Of a stretch of 64,000 bases of DNA, positions 13,015-25,104 are shown piece by piece; position 1 is the stretch's first letter; each line of letters opens with the position of its first letter. The notes below the pieces were generated by a model. The model was not told the origin of the DNA. It made no database searches and saw only the letters and a program-made list of their open reading frames with translations. The position numbers and the translations under genes are program-made. Where the stretch lies: positions 210,961,635 to 211,025,634 of the forward strand of contig NC_077228.1 in assembly GCF_027887165.1 (NCBI RefSeq), given 5' to 3'. The stretch comes from Monodelphis domestica (lineage: Eukaryota > Chordata > Mammalia > Didelphimorphia > Didelphidae).

Positions 13015-14435
13015 TATAGTGTATGATAAACCCAAAGATCCCAGCTTTTGGGACAAAAACCCACTGTTTGACAAAAACTGCTGGGAAAATTGGAAAGCAG
13101 TATGGGAAAGATTAGGTTTAGGTCAACATCTCACACCCTTCACCAAGATAAATTCAGAATGGGCTAATGACAAATATTAAGAAGGAAACTATAAGTAAAT
13201 TAGGTGAACGTAGAATAGTATACGTTTCAGATCTTTGGGAAAGGAAAGATTTTAAGACCAAGCAAGAGCTAGAGAATATTAAAATATATAAAATGAATAA
13301 TTTTGATTACATTAAACTAAAAAGGGTTTGTATAAACAAAACCAATGCAACCAAAATTAGAAGGGAAGCAACAAATTGGGGGGGGGGGAATCTTTATAAC
13401 AAAAATCTCTGACAAAGGTCTAATTACTCAAATTTACAAGGAGCTAAATCAATTGTACAAAAAAAATCAAGTCATTCCACAACTGATAAATGGGCAAGGG
13501 ACATGAATAGGCAGTCTTCAGATAAAGAAATCAAAACTATCAATAAGCACATGAAAAAAGTGTTCTAAATCTCTAATAAGTAGAGAAATGCAAATCAAAA
13601 TAACTCGGAGATACCACCTTACACTTAGCAGATGGGATAATATGATAGCAAAGGAATGTTGGAGGGGATGTGACAAAATTGGGACACTAATGCATTACTG
13701 GTAGAGTTGTGAATCGATCCAATCATTCTAGGGCAATTTGGATCTATACCCAAAGGGCTTTAAAAGACTGCCTACCCTTTGATCCAGCCATATCACTTCT
13801 AGGTTTATACCCCAAAGAGATAACAAGGGAAAAGACTTATACAAAAATATTCATAGCCATGCTCTTTGTGGTGGCAAAAAATTGGAAAATGAGGAGGTGT
13901 CCATCAATTGGGGAATGACTGAACAAATTGTGGTATCTTTTGGTGATGGAATATGATTGTGCTCAAAGGAATAATGAACTGGGGGAATTCCATGTGGACT
14001 GGAATGACCTCCAGGAAGTGACACAGAATGAAAGGAGCAAAACCAGGAGAACCTTGTACACAGAGACTGATATACTGTGGCACCATTGAATGTAATGAAC
14101 TTCTCTACTAGCAGCAATGCAATGATCCAGGACAATTCTGAGGGACTTATGAGAAAGAATGCTATCTACATCCAGAGAAAGAACTGTGTGCGTAGAACCA
14201 CAGAAGAAAAACAACTACTTGATCACATGGTTCAATAGGGATATGATTGGGGATAACTCTATTGCAAACATTAATAATATGGAAATAGGTCTTGATCAAT
14301 GACACATGTAAAATCCAGTGGAATTGCTCATTGCCTACGGGAGGTGGAAGAGAAGAGGGGAGGGAAAGAACATGGATCATGTAACCATGGGAAAATATTC
14401 TTAATGAATTAAATAGACTTAATTTTTTAAAAAGA
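13015..14435 (+). mobile_element. Second L1 fragment, same orientation
   Basis: Immediately follows the tail of the previous L1 and restarts at an earlier L1 coordinate ('tgtatgataaacccaaagatcc', matching 5820). It therefore is a separate 5'-truncated L1. It runs through the ORF2 C-terminus (DLWERKDFKTKQELE, FDPAISLLGLYPKE) to a 3' UTR with 'gaggtggaagagaagagggg'. ORF2 is broken. Confidence 0.88.
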
Positions 14436-14481
14436 AAGAAAGGTAGAGAAGGATAGAGAGAAAGCAAGGGAAAGAAAGATG

Positions 14482-14587
14482 GTGTATGGCCCTGGGAAAG
14501 TCACTTAACACCCATTGCCTAGCCCTTACTACTCTTCTGCCTTAGAACCAATACACAGTACTAATTGCAAGACAGAAGGTAAGGATT

Positions 14588-14592
<5 letters not shown>
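14482..14592 (+). mobile_element. 3' half of a marsupial SINE
   Basis: Starts in mid-element at 'ggccctgggaaagtcacttaac' and runs through 'ccttactactcttctgcctt' to 'aaggtaaggattt'. Its A-rich tail leads directly into the GAAA tract. Confidence 0.75.
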
Positions 14593-14824
<232 letters not shown>

Positions 14825-15089
14825 ATATGATATCATCTAAAGTGAAAATGTAGTTGAAGAAGCATAGTAGATTCTTCCTACCATATATAATAATCAGTGA
14901 GTTTGAAGTGTTTCCCTGGAGGGTAGAATGTCTGGTCTTTCTGCTACCATTTCCAAAGATCTCTACTCAGAGATGAATAAAATCAGAGGGGATTAGTAAT
15001 CCAATGGCCTTGGAGAGAAATACTAAATCACTACCAGTAATAATTAAAAAAAAAAAGGAGAGTTTTAACTCACTTCTGAGGAATTTTGA

Positions 15090-16075
15090 CTGAACATTCA
15101 TGTTACTTCCCTTAGTTAAACTCTACCTATTTGGAAGCTGGGTCCTCTTTCACATACTTTTCCTGGATGATCACATCAATTCCCATGGGTTCAATTATTA
15201 TTTCTATGCAGATGCCTCCCAGATCTATCCAGGCGCATCATCAGTTGCCTGTTGGCAATTTTAGTTGGATATTCCAGAGACATCCCAAACCCAACATACT
15301 CAAAACTCAACCCATTAACTTTTACCTCAAATTCTCCCTTCTTCCAAATTTCTCACTTTCTTTTGAAGGCATCTCTCTCTTTCCAGTCACCCATATCCAT
15401 AAATTCAGCCTTATCCTTAACTGCTCTCTCTTTCTTATTAGATGTAATCAATCAATTGCCAAATCTTGCTGTTTCTGCTTTCAGAACATCTCTTGTATAC
15501 AGCCTCTACTTTCTACTCACATAGCTGTCAGCATAGGTCAGGCCATTACTACCTCTTTCCTAGATTATTGCAGCAGCCTCCTGATTAGTCTCTTGGACTC
15601 AAATCTCACCACTCTAGTCAGTCCAAATGCAGCTGGCAATGTGATTTTCCTTCTCTCTGTTTCCCACTCATAGCACTTCATCTTTCATCTCTATGACCTT
15701 TGCATTAGTTGTCTGCCATGTTTAAAATGCCCTCTTTTCTCACCACCCCATCATAAAATCCTGAAAGATTCATTATCCTTAATGTGAAGTCTTTAAGGAT
15801 TTTTTTAATTTAAAATTTTTATTTTTATTTTTTATTTTTACTAATTTTTATTTTTACTAATTTTTAATTTACACATGAAGTCTTTCCCTCTAAAATTTCA
15901 TTGAACTTTTATGTATTTTATTTATATTTATTCTATGTATACTTATACAAAATATATCCTGGTTGTCTCCTCCATTAGTATGTAAGTTCCTTAAGGATAG
16001 GAATCATTAGATTTGTATCCCCAGTTCCTGGAATATAGTAGGCATGTGAAAAAGACTTGCTGGTTGGATGATCCA
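15090..16075 (+). mobile_element. L2-like LINE (CR1 group) 3' portion
   Basis: The order matches L2: 'ctatgcagatgcctcccagatc', 'cctagattattgcagcagcctcctgattagtctc', 'aaagattcattatc...', and a 3' end 'taagttccttaaggataggaatc... cagttcctggaatatagtaggcatg'. ORF2 is decayed. A local AT-rich stretch lies at 15795-15870. Confidence 0.75.
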
Positions 16076-16223
16076 ATTGATAAGAAAGTAGCCTTAGTCA
16101 CAGGAATGAGAGGGAGGACTAATTGATGAGATAACCAGGATTCCCCTTTCCCTTTCAGGAAAAAGAGACTAGAGTCAATTCCCTAGAAATGGTATATTGG
16201 AAAAAGGATAGGGAAGGTGTTTT

Positions 16224-18244
16224 TTTTAATTAATTTGTTGTTGTTGTTGTTACAATACTCACTTTATTTCCCTCCCTCCCCTCCACCCACCTTTCCCACA
16301 GCTGACACGCAATTTCATTGGGTATTACTTGTGTCCTTGATCAGAACCTATTTCAATGATATTTGTACTAGGATGTTCATTTAGAGTCTACATCCCCAGC
16401 CATATCCCTTTGATCCATTATTTCAAGCAGTTGTTTTCCTTTGGCGTTTTTGCTCCCACAGTGTTTCCTATGAATGTGGATAGTGTTTTTTCTCATAGAT
16501 TCCTCCAAGTTGTTCAGGATCACTGCATTGCCACTAATGGAGACGTCCATTACATTCAATTGTACCACAGTCTCTGTGTACAATGTTTTCCTGGTTCTGC
16601 TCCTCTCATTCTGCATCAGTTCCTGGAGGTCATTCCAGTTCCCATGAAATTTCTCCACTTTATTATTTTTTTGAGCACAATAGTATTCCATCACCAACAT
16701 ATATCACAATTTGTTCAGCCATTCCTCAATTGAAGGGCATCCCCTCATTTTCCAAATTTTTGCCGCCACAAAGAGCACAGCTATGAATATTTTTGTACAT
16801 GTCTTTTTCTTTATTATCTCTTTGGGGTACAAACCCAGCAGTGCTATGGCTGGATCAAAGGGCAGACAGTCTTTTATCGCCCATTGGGCATAGTTCCAAA
16901 TTGCCCTCCAGAATGATTGGATCAATTCACAACTCTACCAGCAAAGCATTAATGTCCCAACTTTGACACACCCCCTCCAGGATTCAGCATTCAGTACTTT
17001 TCTTTGCTGTCATGTTAGCCAATCTGCTGGGTGTGAGGTGATACCTCAGAGTTGTTTTGATTTGCATTTATCTGATTATTAGAGATTTAGAGCACTTTTT
17101 CATGTGTTTATTAATAGTTTTGATTTCTTTAACTGAAAATTGCCTATTCATGTCCCTTGCCCATTTATCAATTGGAGAATGGCTTGATTTTTTGTACAAT
17201 TGGTTTAGTTCTTTATACATTTGAGTAATTAGACCTTTGTCAGAGGTTTTTGTAATGAAGATTGTTTCCCAATTTGTTGCTTCCCTTCTAATTTTGCATG
17301 TGATAGTTTTGTTTGTACAAAACCTTTTTAATTTGATGTAATCAAAATTATTGATTTTACATTTTGTAATTTTTTTTTCTAGCTCTTGCTTGGTTTTAAA
17401 GTCTTTCCTTTCCCAAAGATCTGACATGTATACTATTCTGTGTTTGCCTAATTTACTTATAGTTTCCTTCTTTATATTCAGGTCATTCACTCATTCTGAG
17501 TTTATCTTGGTGTAGGGTGTGAGATGTTGATCCAAACCTAATTTCTCCCATGCTGTCTTCTAATTTTCCCAGCAGTTTTTATCAAATAGTGGGTTTTGGT
17601 CTCAAAAACTGGGATCTTTGGGCTTATCATAGACTGTCTTGCTGAGATCATTTACCCCTAGTCTATTCCACTGATCCTCCTTTCTGTCTCTTAGCCAGTA
17701 CCAAATTGTTTTGATGACCACTGCTTTATAGTATAGCTTGAGCTCTAGGACTGCAAGTCCTCCTTCCTTTGCATTTTTTTTTTCATGATTTCCCTGGATA
17801 TCCTTGATCTTTTGTTCTTCCAAGTGAACTTTGTTATGGTTTTTTCTAACCATAACATAAAAAAGTTTTTTGGTAGTTCAATGGGTATGGCACTAAATAA
17901 GTAAATTAATTTGGGCAGGATTGTCATTTTTATTATGTTAGCTCGTCCTACCCATGAGCAATCAATGTTTCTCCAATTGTTTAGATCCAGTTTTAATTGT
18001 GTGGAGAGTGTTTTGTAGTTGTGTTCATATAGTTCCTGTGTTCCTGTGTTTGTCTTGGCAGATAGATTCCTAAGTATTTTATATTGTCTATGGTGATTTT
18101 AAATGGAATTTCTCTTTCTAATTCTTGCTGCTGAAATGGGTTGGAGATATATGGAAATGCTGATGACTTATGCGGGTTTATTTTGTATTCTGTGACTTTG
18201 CTAAAGTTGTGGATTATTTCAACTAGCTCTTTGATTGATTCTCT
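16224..18244 (-). mobile_element. L1, antisense, 2.0 kb, with 14-bp target duplication
   Basis: The flanks agggaaggtgtttt at 16210-16223 and 18245-18258 are identical, so this is one 5'-truncated L1 insertion on the minus strand. Minus-strand frames show ORF2 C-terminal sequence (NDLNIKKETISKLGKHR, IPIELPKNF, FDPAIALLGLYPKE). ORF2 has internal breaks. The 3' end carries TTG-repeat-like sequence in the plus reading at 16233-16250. Confidence 0.92.
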
Positions 18245-18264
18245 AGGGAAGGTGTTTTAAGCAG

Positions 18265-18805
18265 CAGAACAAATCAATCAACAAGAATGTATGAGGTGTT
18301 CAGGGAGGACTGGCACTTCTGGTATGAGGGTTTGCAGAGCCTGTTTCATGGTTGCTCATCCACTTTTGGTTTCCACCTTTCACCCAACTCTCACCTGTGG
18401 CTCCAAGAAGTTGTAGCATGAATAGTAGCTACACCCCATTTTAAACTGTCTTGGCAGACAGGCTAAATCAGGTTATGGATAGCCCAGTAGTCCTTCAGTG
18501 ACTTGGGAGAATGTCTCCCCAAGCATGCGAAGACTTTCCCTGGCAGAATGGGTAGATAAGAATAATTTATTCTAATAGCCATGAAGGCAGCTGAAGCACT
18601 TAGAACTTGGATAGGCATTAAAGATGCTGAGGTCATGCATTGCATCCTGGGCTATTACCAGTGGTCCTGTCTTTTGTCTTGCCACTGGACTTCCATTATT
18701 CTGGGAGAGTGATGCTAATGATTTTGTGAAACTCTGCCTCACCTAAATCCAATTCATGCACAAATCAAGACATTACTCTGTAATGTGATTGGTCCTTTTG
18801 GAAAA
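18265..18805. repeat. Unnamed ~0.5-kb interspersed repeat, copy A
   Basis: Shares its whole length with the copy at 30238-30750: 'gaggtgttcaggg... ggtatgagggctt', 'tggctccaagaagttgtagcatg', 'cttggcagacaggctaaa', 'ccactggacttccatt', 'tctgcctcacctaaatcca'. It ends near 'tgtgattggtccttttgg... aaacaac'. The short AAC-rich end suggests the 3' part of an RTE- or L2-type LINE, but the family is not certain. Confidence 0.7.
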
Positions 18806-18837
18806 CCAAGGACAAGAAACAACATCATTTACCTCCT

Positions 18838-18935
18838 ATGTGTGTTCCACACACAATACAAAGTATGGGGGATACAGAGTCAAAAATGTAAGAGTCCCTG
18901 GCCCCAAAGAGTTTATATTCTCTCTGGGGAAGAAC
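18838..18935 (+). repeat. Ancient interspersed repeat fragment
   Basis: 'caaagtatgggggatacagag... agagtccctggccccaaagagtttatattctc' belongs to the same old family as 2805-3000. Confidence 0.45.
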
Positions 18936-19339
18936 CACAAAGTGCTAGCATTTTTATGACAGGCATTGAAGGGCAAGGTAGAACTATCCCTACCTAGCAA
19001 CAAACTGAATGTTTGTTCAATAACGTGAATATACTGCCACTCTCTACACACTCTACTGTCCAGATATACTAGACTACTAGTTGTCCTCACACAAGATGAT
19101 CCATCTCCCAGTTTTGTGCCTCTATCCTGGTTATCTCTCATGCCTGGCTTGGAATAGTCTCCCTCCTAACCTTCCATGTCTTAGAATCCTTGGTTTCTTT
19201 ATTTTTTTCTACTTGTGAATCTCTTTTTTTCTTTAATTTTCTTTATTGTTTTTGTTATATTTTAAGTTTCTAGTTGTTGCCCTCTCTCCTTCCCTCCCAA
19301 CTCTGCATTAGAGAAGGTTACCATTATATATATGGAGAA
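18936..19339. other. Intergenic, nothing recognised
   Basis: No exon or mobile element was identified. The 3' part is T-rich (19200-19270). Confidence 0.4.
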
Positions 19340-19722
19340 TACAGGGAGGAAGAGATGAGGAGGGGGGCAGGGGAGAGAGGTAGAGATGGAGGGGGAGGAG
19401 GGAGAAAGAGAAAAAAAGAGAGAGGAAGAGAGAGAGAGAGAGAAGAGAATGGGAAAGAAAGAGGGAGAGGGAGAGGGGAGAGAGAGAAAGAGAATGAGAG
19501 AGACAGAGACACACAGAGACAGACAGAGAGAGATGGAGGGAGGGAGGGAGAGAGAGAGAAAAGAATGGGAAAGGGAAAGGGAGAGGGGGAGAGAGTAAGA
19601 GAATGAGAGGGAGAGGGAGAGAGAGAGTAAGAGAATGAGAGGGAGAGAGGGAGAGAGACAGAGAGACAGAGAGACAGAGACAGAGACAGAGACAGAGAGA
19701 GAGAGAGAGAGAGAGAAGGAAA
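19340..19722 (+). repeat. GA-rich polypurine tract
   Basis: About 380 bases are nearly pure purine on the plus strand: GA, GGGA and GAAA mixtures with short ACAG interludes (acagagacac near 19500). The arginine/glutamate- or leucine/serine-rich open frames across it are low-complexity artefacts. Confidence 0.97.
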
Positions 19723-20067
19723 CAGTAAATCACTATAGTATTTTTGCCATGAAAACCTCAAATGGAGTCACAAAGTTAGGCATCACTGAAAAATGACTGA
19801 ACAACAACAAACTATATACATGTACATGTAGTAAATATATAAGGTATGATAGTTATATATGCTATATGTTAAAAAACTATGCCATTCATACTTATATTTA
19901 TAAGTTCTTTCTCTGGAGGTGGACTTTCACAGTTATTCTTCAAACAATATTGCTGTTGCTGTACACAACGTTCTCTTGTTTCTACTCATTTCCCTCTTCA
20001 TTTGCATTTCATGCAACTCTTTCCATGTTTTTCTAAAATCAAATAAACCTGCTCATTATTTCTTGTT

Positions 20068-20087
20068 CTCCCTCCCTCCCTCCCTCC

Positions 20088-20118
<31 letters not shown>

Positions 20119-20141
20119 TGTCTTTCTCTCTCTCCCTCTTC

Positions 20142-20205
<64 letters not shown>

Positions 20206-20245
20206 CCTCTTCTCTCTCCCTCTTCTCTCTCTCTCTGTCTCTCTC

Positions 20246-20294
<49 letters not shown>

Positions 20295-20316
20295 ATCTCT
20301 CTCTCATCTCTTACCT
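20068..20316 (+). repeat. CT-rich polypyrimidine tract
   Basis: About 250 bases of CCCT and CT repeats with CTGT interruptions. It is the strand-opposite composition of the GA tract 345 bases to the left. Confidence 0.97.
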
Positions 20317-20329
20317 TCTGTCTCTGAAT

Positions 20330-20440
20330 GAATACTAAATATCATACTAAAGCAGAAGAGGATAAGAGATTGGCAATTGAGGTTAAATGACATGCCTAGG
20401 GACATGCAGCTTGGAAGTATCTAAGGCCAGATTTGATTTG
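20330..20440 (-). mobile_element. SINE fragment, antisense
   Basis: 'ggttaaatgacatgcctaggg... ggaagtatctaaggccagatttga' is a diverged antisense copy of the tRNA-derived SINE, mainly its middle part. Confidence 0.55.
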
Positions 20441-20734
20441 GGTTCCCCCTGGTTCTCTAACCATTGTTTCTTATAGCACAGTAGCATTCCATCAAACCCT
20501 GGCTTCTTTCTGGACTCAATTCAAATACTCTATCCATTGTGGCACCTACATCATACATAACATTAAAATACACAAAAGTAAATTGTTTCTGACTTCAATT
20601 CATCAGAAATTTTCCATGTAAATCCATTCCTCTTTCTTTACCTGGTTCTGCTTAATATGGCATCATACCTTAATCTCTTTTGAATGTTTGGATAGTTTTA
20701 TTTTTGTATGACTGTGAGAATACCCAGAAAGCCA

Positions 20735-21290
20735 GTTTGGCTAGACTGTCAAGTCTAGCCAAGAGAGCAATGAATAACATAAGGACAAGAAAATGCAGGT
20801 AAGGGCCAGGTCATGAAGGATTTTAAATGACAACCAAAGAAGTTTATCTTTGATCCTAGAGGAAATAAGGAAGCCATTGGAATTTCTTGAGTAGGGGGTG
20901 ACATATGGTAAGATACATTTTAGGAAAATCATTTTGGCAGGTGGATAGAGGATGGATTGAAGTAGGGAGGGATCAGACACAGGGAAAAGAGGAGAGAAAT
21001 GATGATGGTCAGTCCTATAAGTGGAGAGGAGATGGATGCAAGGGATTTTATAGAATCAGAATAGACAAGATTTTGCAACTGCTTTGATTAAGTGGGTGAA
21101 AGCAATTGGCTGGATAGTGGTGTCAGACAGAAATGGAGAATTTTGGAAGAAGGATGGGGATGGATTTGAAGGGAATGATACTGTAATGAGATTTGTAGTG
21201 TAAATTGATATCCAGGCATCACTGCCCATGCTGTCCCATTCCAAATTTAGAGAAGAAAAGATCTCAACCACAGATCACTGACCCAGAGCA
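20735..21290. repeat. Old mammalian interspersed repeat, family not named
   Basis: 'gccaggtcatgaaggattttaaatg... gatcctagaggaaataaggaagccattgg... gagtagggggtgacatatgg... aatcattttggcaggtgg... gaggatggattgaag' is a widespread mammalian repeat pattern. No coding features were seen. Confidence 0.5.
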
Positions 21291-21749
21291 CAGATCTTGT
21301 CCTTAGAGGCGTAACTGCCACTGCCACGAGATAATTTGAGGGAGAGCGTATTAGTACAGAGAGAGTATGGCTGAAGGTACATAGGTTAGGTTAAAACTGG
21401 TCAGAAGGTATAATACCTGGTTATAAAAGGGGGAGATTGAGAGTTTGCACAAATGACAAGAAGTAGCCTCATGTGTTTCACTAAGAAACACTTTGTCTCT
21501 AAGTGGGGTTCATATTATGGATTGACTCTTTTCATTGCCATTCTGAGAATTTGTGGGAGAGGTCACCCCAGATTTCTAGGAGAAATATTTAATTACTGCT
21601 TTTCTGATTACAATATTTTATTAAATATCTTTGCTTTGAAAAAAATGGCAGGAGGGAATGAAGTGGGAGAAAGTAGGCCTGTAATAGGTCATGGCATAGT
21701 TATATATTTTCAATATAAATCAATTTGCTTAATAGTTTATATCATACTT

Positions 21750-22290
21750 TAAAGTGTTTGTTATGGGAAAGGACCTGTTTATACAAAAATATTTGTAGCA
21801 GCTCTTTTTGTGGTGGCAAAGAATAGAAAGTAAAGGGATGTCCCTCAACTGGGGAATGGCTGAACAAATTGTGGTATATGATGGTGATGGAATACTATTG
21901 TGCTATAAGGAATGATGAACAGGATGGTTTCAGAAAGAGCTGGAAAGACCTCCATGAAGAGATGCAGAGTGAAATAAGCAGAACCAGGTGGACATTGTAC
22001 ACCGTAACAGCAATATTGTAGAATGATCAAATGTGATAGACTTTGCTACTAAACAGCAATTCAATGATCCAGGACGATTCTGAGGTCTTGTGAAAGATAA
22101 TGCTATTTACCTCCAGAGAAAGAACTATTGGAGTAGAAGAAATGCAGCTGAAAACATATGATTTATCACTTCTTTATTTGGGTGTGTGTTTGGTTATTTA
22201 AGATTAGTTGCTTACAAACAATATGGAAGTATGTTTTGCACATATACATAATAGATGTATAACCCAGAAAAAAATAAAAGCTTGAAAAAA
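21750..22290 (+). mobile_element. Old L1 3' fragment
   Basis: Contains 'acaaaaatatttgtagcagctctttttgtggtggcaaag', 'gggaatggctgaacaaatt' and 'gatgcagagtgaaataagcag', then a T-rich 3' UTR ending in an A run at 22283-22291. It is more diverged than the L1s near 13 and 60 kb. Confidence 0.8.
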
Positions 22291-22291
22291 A

Positions 22292-24234
22292 AATGTGTGT
22301 TGGAGACAAGCTCTCATCAACTCTGGGGAGAAAGGGAATGCAATACATCTTCCCACCTTTTGGTTGGTTGATCACATTCCCCCTGAATATTTCCCCAGAA
22401 TCCAGGAGATCAGAGGCCTCACTTTGGAGACCACTTCAGTGGGCTATAGATTGGGTCTGACACATTTTTACATCCGCAGGGACCGATAAATGGAACTTTG
22501 CACACAATAGATGGTGTATAAATGTTTATAAATAGCGATAGTGAAGCCTGACATCCCGAGGATTGATTTTGTGACTTGCTTTATGAACGCAAGTTGACCT
22601 CATCATAATACAAACATGGGGCACAGCCCTCATCCCAAGGTCTCCATCTAAAGTTATACCTTAACAGGGTTAGGTTATGACAGGGAGGCAGGGAGAGATC
22701 GCCATCTCCTGGAAAAGCAGAGAACTGCAAGCAGTCTGGAACAAAAAAATTATGGGATTTTCTTTTAAATGTTTTTATACTAAACTTAAACACCTCCCCC
22801 CAAAAGAATGGATATATATATATATAAACATAACAACACAAAGAGGATTGAATGTGAAACTATGAATCTCGATTTAATACTGTTCACTTTTTAAAAAAGC
22901 ACATATTGAATTCTGGAACAGAATCTTCAATAGCTAGCTTAGCTGGAAATAGATGGAAATATTCCACGAGATGGAAACATAAAGAAAATGACTAGGTGAT
23001 GCTCTCTGTCTGCAGGGAGGTAGGAAAGCTGATGGTCCCGGAGCATTCAGGGCTTTTGAAGGAGACTCGCTTGCTGACTTCAGACAGCAATAGCCTTTAT
23101 TTTTCCCAATTTTCCTCCCCGATGACTTGGAACCTGTGAATTAGATGTAATGAGGCTTAGATTACATCTAATCCCAATCCCAGGAAAGATATTGTGCAGA
23201 ATACATGACTAGCCTGCCAGACCTATGGATTTTACCAAATGCAGAAATATAAAACCCTCAAATAGCCCATTAGACTCTTTAGACATCCCACCCCATCTCT
23301 CACCCTCAACAAGGTAAATTTTGTGATACTACTAAGTCAATACTTCTCTCTTAAATTTCCACCTGAGTTATCTGAACAATTCATAGCAACATCATGGAGG
23401 GTTGGCAAGGTCCAGATCTCCTATTCTCTTATAGAATGGCTTTAGTCCTTCACCTGGAGGGCAGTCCTGTTGGCAGTCCTTTTCTTCCTCCAAAAATTGA
23501 GTTCTAACATCTTACTGAGAAATTAATGACTGAAGAAATGTTCCTATACCCAATATATTTAATATATGTTTCTGAGTAGCTAAACCCTTTAACACAAAAA
23601 TCACAGAATCAGAATTGGAAGGGTTCTCAAGAGATCAGTTAATAAAGTATACTGCTTTCAATGAAAATAACTTAGAAATTAAGAAATCATAGAAAGAACC
23701 TCAACATTAATTTTTAAAGTAATAGAATAAATTTTATCATATTGCAAGTACCTGGAGGCTAAGAACCCTATCTATTATCTATATTGTATTCCTCATGGCA
23801 CAAAACATAGAATGTGGTTCAAGATTATTTATTGAGCAATATGGATATGATCAAATATGTGTTTACTAAGGAATATATGTGGCCTTAATATGTGTTTACT
23901 AAATAACACTGGCATGGCACAAGTTTAATGTTAACCTTAAGATGATGAAAATGATGAACAGAGTAATGTAAATAGTGAAAGGAGTAATGTAAATAAAGAT
24001 TCATTTATTTCAGCAGGAAAAAAAAATCGAGTTCATATGGAAATCTCCTTCCAAATCCATTCCCAACTTTTAAGTCAGGAACCCTCTCAATCTCTTAGGA
24101 GCTCTAGAATTCAGGATTTTTTATGAAGGAGCCCCTGATTCTAGCAACATCTAAGGATTGCTGGTGACCTGTGTTCAGAGAAGGAGACAGAAAGGCAGAA
24201 GGCAGACAGGAACAGAGGTCCAGAAACTCCCTTC
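22292..24234. other. Intergenic, largely non-repetitive
   Basis: No mobile element or exon was recognised across this 1.9 kb, unlike the rest of the intergenic region. A perfect 12-bp inverted repeat lies at 23140-23172. A short AT dinucleotide run is at 22813-22826. Confidence 0.4.
23140..23172. promoter_or_regulatory. Inverted repeat with homeobox (CRX/OTX-like) sites
   Basis: ATTAGATGTAAT (23140-23151) and ATTACATCTAAT (23161-23172) are exact inverted copies separated by 9 bases. The right arm runs into TAATCCC, the core site of CRX/OTX proteins, which are known activators of AANAT in pineal and retina. A regulatory role is inference. Confidence 0.3.
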
Positions 24235-24482
24235 TAGGACAGCAAGGAGTCTAAGTGGATAGAGTGCCAGGCCTGGAGTCAGGAAATCTCGTCCACCTGA
24301 GTTAAAATCTTGCTTTCAGACACTTACTAGCAATGTGACCCTGGGTAAATCATTTAACCTTGTTGGCCTCAGTTTCTTCATCTGTAAAATAAGCTGGAGA
24401 AGAAAATTGCAAACCATTCCAGTATCTTTGTCAAGAAAACTCCAATGAGGTCATAGAGTCAGACATAACTGAACAACAAAAC
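24235..24482 (+). mobile_element. MAR1-like SINE with RTE-type tail
   Basis: Head 'taagtggatagagtgccaggcc', 'tgtgaccctgggtaaatcattt', 'ggcctcagtttcttcatctg', and tail 'gcaaaccattccagtatctttg... actgaacaacaaaac'. Near full length. Confidence 0.85.
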
Positions 24483-24944
24483 AGTCTTCACAGACTCACC
24501 TGGGCAAACACAGGTGTATCTGCATGTCTTGCAAGTTGCTATTTTCTGTTCTTAGTTAGAGAAGTAAGGACTCTTATCATTGCTTTATTGTACCCTTTGG
24601 ATGCAAGGTCTATACTCTGTAATCTTGTTGAGTAAGTAATGTTGAGTAGGGGAAATTCACAATTGATCATGGGCTTTCCTGATTGATCCTCATTACAAAA
24701 ATCACTGGTTACTATGGAGAGAGTTGTTCACTTGAGAGATGAGGTTAGAAAACTGATTTTAGGAAGTTAATGAGAAGAAAGGAAATAAACATGACTGTTG
24801 AAAAGCCCTTGCTAAAAGCTTTGAAAGGGAGAAGAAATATGGGATGATAGCTTGAGGGAGTAGTAGAATCAAGTGAAGGAATTTTTTAAAGGATGATATG
24901 TTTTATTTAAAATTCTTGCATCAATAATCACTAAGAATATTAGT

Positions 24945-25100
24945 CTATCTCTAAATGATCACCCTAGTGCAAATATCAATAATATGGAAACAGTTTGGCT
25001 ATGGGGGGTAGGGGAGGGAGAGAACATGAATCTTGTAACCATGAGAAAATATTCTAAATTAATTAATTAAATAAAAAATTTCAATTAAAAATAATATTAG
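24945..25100 (+). mobile_element. L1 3'-UTR fragment
   Basis: 'ctaaatgatcaccctagtgc... aataatatggaaac... ggggaggg... aaatattctaaatt' is the L1 3' end also seen near 12840-12990. Confidence 0.75.
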
Positions 25101-25104
25101 TCTA

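Noticed and set aside
15131-15673. 180-residue open frame
   Set aside because: It lies in L2-like LINE sequence and contains no host gene.
16356-16733. Open frame on the plus strand opposite L1 ORF2
   Set aside because: Antisense shadow of the minus-strand L1.
19274-19761. Overlapping arginine/glutamate and leucine/serine open frames
   Set aside because: Low-complexity GA repeat; frames are open only because the repeat lacks stops.
19919-20338. Open frame with a leucine/serine-rich tail resembling a membrane protein
   Set aside because: The tail is the CT repeat; no signal outside it.
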